From the IMG/VR virus record IMGVR_UViG_3300037071_005032, positions 1-46,016 of that record: DNA of 46,016 bases; one strand, given 5' to 3'. Of this stretch, positions 41,355-46,016 are shown piece by piece. Under the pieces are notes generated by a model. The model was not told where the DNA came from. It did not search any database and was given only the letters and a program-made list of their open reading frames with translations. Positions within the stretch are counted from its first letter, which is position 1, and every line of letters starts with the position of its first letter. Source of the stretch: a virus. Position numbers and translations under genes: made by a program.

Positions 41355-41827
41355 TGGCCACTGATGCCACGACGATCACAGTGGCGGTAATCGGGATGCT
41401 CGGGCTCACGCTCTCTACGCTCGGCGTCACCATCGCCGCCTCTCGGGGGAACCGCAAGCGGGCCTCGCAAGTGGAAGCCGCGACCGACAATATCCAGGCG
41501 CAACTCTCGCCGGAGAACGGCTACGAGTCCATCGGTCAGGGCGTCGCAGCCATAGAGAAGCAACTGGTGCAGATCGACGGGCGCTTGCAAGAAGGGGACG
41601 AACGGTTCGAGCGCATCGAAACGCTGCTGGACAACCGTGGGCACATCATCGCGAGCTTGGAATCCAAGACGGCTGAGACGCTTGCGCTCGTCGGTGACAA
41701 CCAGGACTTGATGAAGCGATACATCACGGCCTGGACCCCACTGTCGGCGCGTGCGGTCAAAGAATGGGGCGAGGACGGGACCAAGAAGAGCAAGAAGAAC
41801 AAGAGGAGGAAGGAGCCGCCTCTATGA
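41354..41827 (+). CDS. N-terminally anchored coiled-coil membrane protein
   Basis: 157 residues from ATG 41354 (TGATG overlap). One membrane helix near the N-terminus (ITVAVIGMLGLTLSTLGVTI), then a coiled coil (about 45-125) and a Lys-rich end (KKSKKNKRRKEPP). Its stop overlaps the next start (ATGA). Partner of the next gene, which has the reverse topology. Possible lysis regulator, holin partner or spanin-like protein. Confidence 0.6.
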   Translation: MATDATTITVAVIGMLGLTLSTLGVTIAASRGNRKRASQVEAATDNIQAQLSPENGYESIGQGVAAIEKQLVQIDGRLQEGDERFERIETLLDNRGHIIASLESKTAETLALVGDNQDLMKRYITAWTPLSARAVKEWGEDGTKKSKKNKRRKEPPL

Positions 41828-42630
41828 CCGCCGCTGACGAAGCAGCAGCAGCAGCAGCAGCAGCAGCAGACCGTAGCCGCATCATCCCTCCGCCGTCCGT
41901 CGACCCAACGGCGGCGACGAAGGAGGCGCTGGAACGTGAACTCAACCAACTGAAGGAAGTCGTCGAACAACGCCTCGCCGACCAGCAGCATCGCTTCGAG
42001 TACGCCCTGGAACAACGAGCGCACCTCGTGGACTCAGAACTCTCCGTTCGCGATGAGCGTCTGAGTGGCATCGACGAGGCGACGAAGCTCCGACTGGCGG
42101 GCATCGAGGGCATCCCCGCGCAGATCGACGCGAAGGTGGGAACGCTCAGCGCGGTGATGGATGAGAAGTTCAAGTCCATCGCGACGCAGTTCCAGGAGCG
42201 CGACACCCGCAGCGAGAGGGAGAGCAGGGACAACAAGGTCGCCGTCGACGCGGCGTTCGCGGCGCAGAAGGAGGCCGCGGCCAAGGCCGAGGAGAACGGT
42301 CAGAAGGGTATCGACAAGTCCGAGGCCGCGACGCAGGAGAACATCAACAAGCTCACGCAGTTGTTCCAGACGAACCAGTCCGCGCTCGCCGCTTCCATGT
42401 CGGACCTCAAGGACCGACAGGGCGAGTACGAGAAGACCTCGGTGGCCGCGCTCGCGGGGGTGGAGTCGCGCCTGGAGAAGCGCATCTCCGAGGTCGCCGC
42501 TGTGGCGAATGGCTACGGTCAGCAGAAGGTCGGCGGGCAAGACTCCCGCGCCATCATCGGTTGGGTCCTCGGTGCTATCGCCACGCTCATCACCATCGGC
42601 GTCATCGCCGTGGACATCGCGACGAAGTAG
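41824..42630 (+). CDS. Tail-anchored coiled-coil protein with polyalanine tract
   Basis: 268 residues from ATG 41824, overlapping the previous stop (ATGA). A nine-Ala run (residues 7-15) is encoded by a pure GCA repeat. A long coiled coil follows (ALERELNQLKEVVEQRLADQ, then EKTSVAALAGVESRLEKRIS). The C-terminus has one membrane helix (AIIGWVLGAIATLITIGVIA) and a short tail. Cytoplasmic bulk with a C-terminal anchor is expected. May interact with the previous protein across the membrane. Confidence 0.6.
   Translation: MTAADEAAAAAAAAADRSRIIPPPSVDPTAATKEALERELNQLKEVVEQRLADQQHRFEYALEQRAHLVDSELSVRDERLSGIDEATKLRLAGIEGIPAQIDAKVGTLSAVMDEKFKSIATQFQERDTRSERESRDNKVAVDAAFAAQKEAAAKAEENGQKGIDKSEAATQENINKLTQLFQTNQSALAASMSDLKDRQGEYEKTSVAALAGVESRLEKRISEVAAVANGYGQQKVGGQDSRAIIGWVLGAIATLITIGVIAVDIATK
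41842..41868. repeat. (GCA)9 microsatellite
   Basis: Nine perfect GCA units in frame, encoding the polyalanine run at the N-terminus of the coiled-coil protein. Pure triplet runs are prone to slippage, so the Ala number may vary between related phages. Confidence 0.95.
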
Positions 42631-42690
42631 TTCGTTGACACACCGTCGAGTATCCGAGGCCGTGGAGACCGACCGAGAAGGGGGTCCACG

Positions 42691-43044
42691 GTGACAGAGT
42701 TCGGAGCCATCCTCGCTGCACTCGGGGCGTTGGCGCTGACGGTCGAGAAGATCGTCTCGTTCGTCCGCAACGCTGCGGACCCGAACGGGAAGCTGCCGAC
42801 CTACCTGTGGAACGTATTGGCGATGGTCGTCGGCGTAGGGTTCGCGCTCGGTTGGCAGCTCAACCTCGTGCCGGCCATCCTCGCCATGATCCCAGCGCTC
42901 AAGGAGTCCTCAGCACTCACCGGAACCACGGGGCAGTTGCTCACCGGGTTAGGCATCGGCGGAGCAGCGGGCTTCGCCTACGGTGTCCTGCAAGCGCTCG
43001 AGGCGACCGTGCACCGCAACAGGGGACCGGTGCCACCGGCGTGA
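42691..43044 (+). CDS. Holin-like membrane protein
   Basis: 117 residues from GTG 42691, preceded by GAAGGGGGT. Three hydrophobic segments: FGAILAALGALALTVEKIV, LWNVLAMVVGVGFALGW and LLTGLGIGGAAGFAYGVLQ, with a short basic C-terminus. Size, topology and position after endolysin genes fit a holin. The start overlaps the end of a short upstream frame (42662-42694). Confidence 0.65.
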   Translation: MTEFGAILAALGALALTVEKIVSFVRNAADPNGKLPTYLWNVLAMVVGVGFALGWQLNLVPAILAMIPALKESSALTGTTGQLLTGLGIGGAAGFAYGVLQALEATVHRNRGPVPPA

Positions 43045-43127
43045 TCGCGGCGCAGAGCTTGCTCATCACGATCCTCGTCATCCTCGGGATCCTCGTGCTC
43101 GTGGCGGTCTTGCTCGGTCGCCGTTGA
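43041..43127 (+). CDS. Tiny membrane peptide (28 aa)
   Basis: 28 residues from GTG 43041, overlapping the holin stop (GTGA). Almost entirely one membrane helix (SLLITILVILGILVLVAVLL) with GRR at the end. Coupled translation suggests a holin partner or antiholin. Too short for family assignment. Confidence 0.5.
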   Translation: MIAAQSLLITILVILGILVLVAVLLGRR

Positions 43128-43148
43128 CAGACGCTCCACAGTGGGGGC

Positions 43149-43511
43149 ATGGCGAACGAAGACCTCGAAGCATGGCGCCAATCATGGCGCGACCAGTGGG
43201 CGACATCGAACGACCTGCTGGCAGGGATACGTGACGCACAGGGAGGCATCATGACCGCACTAGACGACCTCAAGGTGGCGGTAGCAGACAACCAGACCGT
43301 CTCGGACAGGGTGGCGACGCTCGTCGACACGCTGCAGGACCAGGTAGGCACGCTCGAGGCGACCGTGGCGGACCTCGTGGCTCAGGGGAACGCGGACCTC
43401 GGCGAGGTCACGTCCCAGATCGCGGCCATCACGGCCGAGCTCACCGCGGCGGAGGCACCGAACACGCCGCCCGTGGAGGAGCCACCGGTCGAGCCGCCGA
43501 TGGAGATGTAA
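43149..43511 (+). CDS. Coiled-coil protein at the end of the late operon
   Basis: 120 residues from ATG 43149. An internal ATG at 43251 has a better ribosome site (GGGAGG 6 bases upstream) and would give 86 residues (MTALDDLKVAVADNQT), a common phage protein start. The body is one coiled coil (VSDRVATLVDTLQDQVGTLE); the C-terminus is Pro/Glu-rich. Last gene before the shared terminator. Confidence 0.6.
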   Translation: MANEDLEAWRQSWRDQWATSNDLLAGIRDAQGGIMTALDDLKVAVADNQTVSDRVATLVDTLQDQVGTLEATVADLVAQGNADLGEVTSQIAAITAELTAAEAPNTPPVEEPPVEPPMEM

Positions 43512-43536
43512 CGAGGTTCCACCCCGTAGGACCGAG

Positions 43537-43554
43537 GGCCGGGGAAACCCGGCC
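43537..43554. terminator. Terminator hairpin between convergent operons
   Basis: GGCCGGG, loop GAAA, CCCGGCC, followed by TTCGCC on the plus strand. It lies 26 bases after the late operon stop and 11 bases from the end of the leftward operon, so it may serve both directions. The T-run is weak. Confidence 0.65.
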
Positions 43555-43564
43555 TTCGCCATGC

Positions 43565-43729
43565 TCAGATTCGCTCCATCGCACGACGTAGTTTCTCCAG
43601 CGCCTCCTGCTGGTTCGACATCTCGGAGTTGTCGATCGCTTCCAGCAGCTTCCCCACCCACTTCTCCAGATGTAGGACCCGTCGCTTGCAGCGCTCGATG
43701 CCAGCCTTCAGGTCATCGCGCTCGCTCAT
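43565..43729 (-). CDS. Small coiled-coil protein (54 aa)
   Basis: 54 residues from ATG 43729, overlapping the upstream stop (ATGA). A helical, charged protein (SERDDLKAGIERCKRRVLHL, then NQQEALEKLRRAMERI). Last gene of the leftward operon. Function unknown. Confidence 0.55.
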   Translation of the reverse strand: MSERDDLKAGIERCKRRVLHLEKWVGKLLEAIDNSEMSNQQEALEKLRRAMERI

Positions 43730-44145
43730 CCCTGCTCCTCGGTGGTCAATGCTTCGCGGGCGATGGACTTGACGGGGTTCACGGTGCTTGGCATCCCCCA
43801 TGCCGCTATCCGCTCCAACGCCTCTCGGTATCGGTCCCTCTCGGCCATCGCTCGCACGTACTCACGCGGGATGAACGTGCCCCGTTCGGCTATCAGTCGG
43901 TCACGTTCGGCCTTGGATTCTTCGTACCACCGCTCTGCCCTCTTGCGGTCCTCGATGACCACGTTCATGCCGTCCACCAAGTCGTTGACCTGACCGTTCA
44001 GTCGATCACGTTCGGCTACCAAGCGGTCGAGAGCGGCGAGAGCGTCCCGTATCACGACCTCACCGTTGAGGCCGTTGAACTCCAGCGCCGTGAAGATGTT
44101 GAGCGTTGACCGCACCGCCTCGATGTCGTCCTGTATGGGTTCCAT
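43726..44145 (-). CDS. Coiled-coil protein (139 aa)
   Basis: 139 residues from ATG 44145 (MEPIQDDIEAVRSTLN), overlapping the upstream stop (TGATG). Long helix with heptads (LAALDRLVAERDRLNGQVND, then RKRAERWYEESKAERDRLIA). Its first seven codons are part of a 23-bp sequence repeated at 44315-44337. Function unknown. Confidence 0.6.
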   Translation of the reverse strand: MEPIQDDIEAVRSTLNIFTALEFNGLNGEVVIRDALAALDRLVAERDRLNGQVNDLVDGMNVVIEDRKRAERWYEESKAERDRLIAERGTFIPREYVRAMAERDRYREALERIAAWGMPSTVNPVKSIAREALTTEEQG

Positions 44146-44147
44146 CA
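44125..44147. repeat. 23-bp direct repeat, copy 1
   Basis: Exact copy of 44315-44337, covering the start codon and first seven codons (MEPIQDD) of the coiled-coil gene plus the upstream stop. The two copies bracket a 51-codon gene. Confidence 0.9.
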
Positions 44148-44300
44148 GGCCACGAACTCCGCGATAAGCCGCTGACATTCGCGCCGATAACCAGCGAGCG
44201 TGAGATGGCCGCGAGTCCACGCTATGCCGTACCCGGAGTGGTAGACCTCGCCGTACCAGAGACCATGCTTCTTCCAGCCCCTTATCCGCCAGTCGCTCAT
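44145..44300 (-). CDS. Small hypothetical protein (51 aa) between direct repeats
   Basis: 51 residues from ATG 44300: SDWRIRGWKKHGLWYGEVYH, then IAWTRGHLTLAGYRRECQR. Basic with six aromatic residues in the first half. The start overlaps the stop of a 12-codon frame (ATGA) and the stop overlaps the next ATG (TGATG). It lies between two identical 23-bp repeats and may be a recent insertion. Family not recognised. Confidence 0.55.
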   Translation of the reverse strand: MSDWRIRGWKKHGLWYGEVYHSGYGIAWTRGHLTLAGYRRECQRLIAEFVA

Positions 44301-44335
44301 CGGCCTTCCTGTCGGTCGTCCTGTATGGGTTCCAT
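44297..44335 (-). pseudogene. 12-codon remnant or minigene MEPIQDDRQEGR
   Basis: From ATG 44335 the frame reads MEPIQDDRQEGR then stops at TGA 44299-44297, overlapping the start of the 51-aa gene. The first seven residues equal those of the coiled-coil gene downstream. The start overlaps the stop of the 88-aa gene (TGATG). It is either the cut-off start of an older copy or a translated coupling minigene. Confidence 0.5.
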
Positions 44336-44337
44336 CA
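44315..44337. repeat. 23-bp direct repeat, copy 2
   Basis: Identical to 44125-44147, at a distance of 190 bp. Recombination between the two copies would remove the 51-aa gene and leave a normal TGATG junction between the neighbours. Confidence 0.9.
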
Positions 44338-44601
44338 CACCGATCCCTTCGGTGCTCGGGGCTTCCGCGGCGGTTGGCGGTCCAAGATCTTCACGATGCG
44401 TCCCTCGGTCGCCTCGAGCGCCGCGTCGAGGTCCCACTTCCCGTCCTTCGCGGCCTTCGGCACGAGCTCTCGCACCATGCACACGAGCACGACCTGCACG
44501 CGGTCACCTTGCGCCACTCCCTTGCGATCGGGCAGGTTCGTGGCGCCCGTTACGTGAAACTTCCTGCGGTCGTACCTGATCTCGATGCTCCCTCGCGCCA
44601 T
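44335..44601 (-). CDS. Hypothetical protein (88 aa)
   Basis: 88 residues from ATG 44601 with GGGGGCGAG upstream. Beta-rich start (GSIEIRYDRRKFHVTGAT), then RVQVVLVCMVRELVPKA and a basic tail (RQPPRKPRAPKGSV). It overlaps the WhiB frame by 98 bp, which is unusual in this genome, so one of the two may be shorter than drawn. Function unknown. Confidence 0.55.
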   Translation of the reverse strand: MARGSIEIRYDRRKFHVTGATNLPDRKGVAQGDRVQVVLVCMVRELVPKAAKDGKWDLDAALEATEGRIVKILDRQPPRKPRAPKGSV

Positions 44602-44995
44602 CTCGCCCCCTGAACTCGTCACGGCCGACGACCCGCCAGGGACCTCGGGTCGCGAGCTGCTCGAACTGCGCATCGAGCGTGCCAACCCGTTCGGACGGGT
44701 CGAGATGCGCCACGCCTGCCCTCATCTCGTCGGTGGTGCCTCCCCAGACCCCGGACCAGTTCTGTTCGAGCGCTAGCGTCAAGCACGGGGCCCGCACGGG
44801 GCATCTGGCGCAGTACAGACGGGCTCGACGGATCCCCCGGGCCCCGACGAACTGGTCCGCCTGGTCCGGGAAGAACCAGACGCTCTCGGCGTAGTCGTCG
44901 GTACACGCCGCCTCGGTGCGCCAGGACTCGAAGCGTTCCTGGTCCTCGATGTAGCCGGCGAGCGCCGTGAGGTCGTTGGCCGAGACGTTAGGCAC
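44504..44995 (-). CDS. whiB-like: WhiB-family transcription factor
   Basis: 163 residues from GTG 44995, directly after the previous stop (TAG GTG). The WhiB domain covers about residues 25-95: four Cys at 31, 62, 65 and 71 (EAACTDD, then YCARCPVRAPC), which bind an Fe-S cluster, and the GVWGGTTDEMR turn at 82-92. The family is restricted to actinobacteria and their phages; phage members can modify host gene expression or redox response. The tail after about 130 is Arg-rich and overlaps the next gene, so it may be non-functional. Confidence 0.85.
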   Translation of the reverse strand: MPNVSANDLTALAGYIEDQERFESWRTEAACTDDYAESVWFFPDQADQFVGARGIRRARLYCARCPVRAPCLTLALEQNWSGVWGGTTDEMRAGVAHLDPSERVGTLDAQFEQLATRGPWRVVGRDEFRGRDGAREHRDQVRPQEVSRNGRHEPARSQGSGAR

Positions 44996-45463
44996 CTAAC
45001 CGCCCCAAGGGCCCCAGCCGCTGTCGTGAACCATCCGTGCAGCCGCTATGGCGTTCGCTCTGGGGTCGTAGGGCGACACCGGCCACTCTACGTTCGGTCC
45101 CCACCAGCCTTTCCAGAGATACGCCTGCACCCGGCCGGACCAGTAGGCGACCTGGTGTTGGAACAGTCCGAGGCACCCCGAGGGATTCGCGGCCCACGGG
45201 TAGAACGAACTTTCCCGGTCCGCGATGGCCAACGCGTAGGCGGATTCGCCTGGTGCCCACACGGCGAACGTGCACACGATCAAGCGCATCATCATCTGCT
45301 CGCCGCGTGCCGGGTCCTCGTTCCAGATCGCCGGGGTGAGGTTCTCCCCCATCCACCACCCTTCGCATGGACCCCTCCACCTGCCTTCTTTCGCTTGCGC
45401 TGTCGGTGCTAGAACGATGATGCTTGCCGCGATGAGCGCGGCTACGGTGAGTCGTTTCAGCAT
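44996..45463 (-). CDS. Secreted lytic transglycosylase / lysozyme-like protein
   Basis: 155 residues from ATG 45463, with GGAAGGAAG upstream. Signal peptide 1-24 (MLKRLTVAALIAASIIVLAP, then TAQA) with a cut before Lys25. Mature domain has SLT-type landmarks: catalytic Glu84 in ALAIADRESSFYPWAANPSG, then CLGLFQHQVAYW and a C-terminal SPYDPRANAIAAARM with GWGPWGG. It cleaves peptidoglycan glycan strands. It is in the early leftward operon, far from the lysis cassette, so it may act during entry, exclusion or growth of lysogens rather than final lysis. Confidence 0.78.
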   Translation of the reverse strand: MLKRLTVAALIAASIIVLAPTAQAKEGRWRGPCEGWWMGENLTPAIWNEDPARGEQMMMRLIVCTFAVWAPGESAYALAIADRESSFYPWAANPSGCLGLFQHQVAYWSGRVQAYLWKGWWGPNVEWPVSPYDPRANAIAAARMVHDSGWGPWGG

Positions 45464-45511
45464 GGTTCTTCCTTCCGTCGGTCCGTCGCCCACCACCGTG
45501 AGGTGGGTCGG

Positions 45512-46016
45512 TCAAACGGTTGCGTCTAGCGGCCTCACCTCCGGCCACTCGATGCGCGCGAGCGCCTCGCGCATGTAGTCCGTCACGTTGGGGCGGGTCG
45601 CGTAGTAGGGGTCGTTCAAGGCGCTCGATCCCATATAACGCAGCAGGTGAGCGTCGGCCTCGTTGTTGTTGGTGCCCTCGAACCCGAACCGACGGATGGC
45701 AGCGGAGATCATGTCGTCCTTGCCCGCATTCCCCTTCCCCGTCGCGAACTTCTTCAGCACCGCCGGCGGCACGTCGACGTAGCGCAGCTCGTGGCGCCAC
45801 AGCGTCATGCGGATGCAGCCGCCCAGCTCGCCCATGAACTCGGACTTGAACTTCGAGTTGAACGAGTAGCCCTCGATGACGACGAGCGCCGGGTGCAAGC
45901 CGAGCTCGGTGCAGACGCCGGTCGCGTGGGAGATGACCTCGGAGGTGATCTCGAACAGGCGCTCCGGCCCGCGCTTCTTCGTCGAGAAGACGCTCGTCCC
46001 GCACGTGCAGGCGATC
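45512..46016 (-). CDS. RuvC-like Holliday junction resolvase, C-terminal part (continues at the left end)
   Basis: Remainder of the resolvase that begins at 168 once the circle is closed. It carries VVIEGYSF (Glu 62 of the joined protein), then KKFATGKGNAGKDDMI and NNNEADAHLLRYMG, the last acidic motif. All RuvC-type catalytic positions therefore appear in the joined 181-residue protein. The gene ends 48 bp before the secreted transglycosylase gene. Confidence 0.8.
   Translation of the reverse strand, partial: IACTCGTSVFSTKKRGPERLFEITSEVISHATGVCTELGLHPALVVIEGYSFNSKFKSEFMGELGGCIRMTLWRHELRYVDVPPAVLKKFATGKGNAGKDDMISAAIRRFGFEGTNNNEADAHLLRYMGSSALNDPYYATRPNVTDYMREALARIEWPEVRPLDATV
45890..46015. 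repeat. Right copy of the 126-bp terminal direct repeat
   Basis: Identical to 1-126. The final base of the window (46016, C) does not match position 127 (G). Both copies fall in the same place of the same gene, which supports a circular unit. Confidence 0.9.

Noticed and set aside
35957-43130. Recurrent TTGAC[A/G] boxes 24-27 bases before start codons (35957, 39617, 43125)
   Set aside because: In each case the TGA inside the box is the stop codon of the previous gene. A -10 element at normal spacing would fall on or after the start codon, so these are not promoters.
1-46016. tRNA genes or a CRISPR array
   Set aside because: I found no cloverleaf-like segment with proper arms and no array of regular repeats with unique spacers.

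Overview
This window looks like one complete circular genome unit of a temperate, short-tailed (podovirus-like) bacteriophage of an actinobacterium. Positions 1-126 repeat at 45890-46015, so the unit closes to about 45,889 bp and a RuvC-type resolvase gene spans the join. The virus call rests on a terminase large subunit, portal, scaffold and N4-gp56-type major capsid protein, several fibre or spike proteins, an adaptor/nozzle pair and a lysis cassette. I see no tape-measure gene and no major tail-tube gene, which favours a short tail. The actinobacterial host is inferred from GC-rich DNA, a WhiB-type regulator, a surface protein with an LAVTG sorting signal and frequent GTG starts. The host species cannot be named.

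Leftward early region, about 6040 down to 1 and, through the join, 45889 down to 43565. It starts at a divergent control region (6041-6160) with a 15-bp perfect palindrome. It runs as one tightly coupled operon in which most genes overlap by GTGA, ATGA, TTGA or TGATG. In order: XRE repressor, HNH endonuclease, MerR-like protein, two small proteins, RecT-like annealing protein, two tandem paralogues, small membrane proteins, an LAVTG surface protein, small proteins, a second HNH endonuclease, a helix-turn-helix replication initiator carrying internal repeats, a G39P-like helicase loader, RuvC-like resolvase, secreted transglycosylase, WhiB protein and several small proteins. It ends at a hairpin shared with the rightward operon.

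Lysogeny region, 6161-8986. A rightward XRE protein and a full-length tyrosine integrase face a leftward pair made of an HTH protein and a second tyrosine recombinase that has only the catalytic domain. Two small rightward genes follow, then a strong terminator at 9010-9027.

A gene-poor stretch of about 900 bp (9028-9929) is the only large gap in the genome. It holds an extended -10 promoter candidate and many inverted repeats, several needing G-U pairs, and may encode a structured RNA.

Rightward late region, 9930-43511. Five very small genes lead into terminase, portal, a 1996-residue putative internal virion protein, two glycine-rich proteins, scaffold and capsid, closed by a terminator at 24670-24689. 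Nine fibre, spike or appendage genes follow, including beta-helix, Ig-like and short beta-repeat proteins, then adaptor and nozzle genes. The lysis cassette has a phosphodiester glycosidase-like protein, an M15-type peptidase, two coiled-coil membrane proteins of opposite topology and holin-like proteins.
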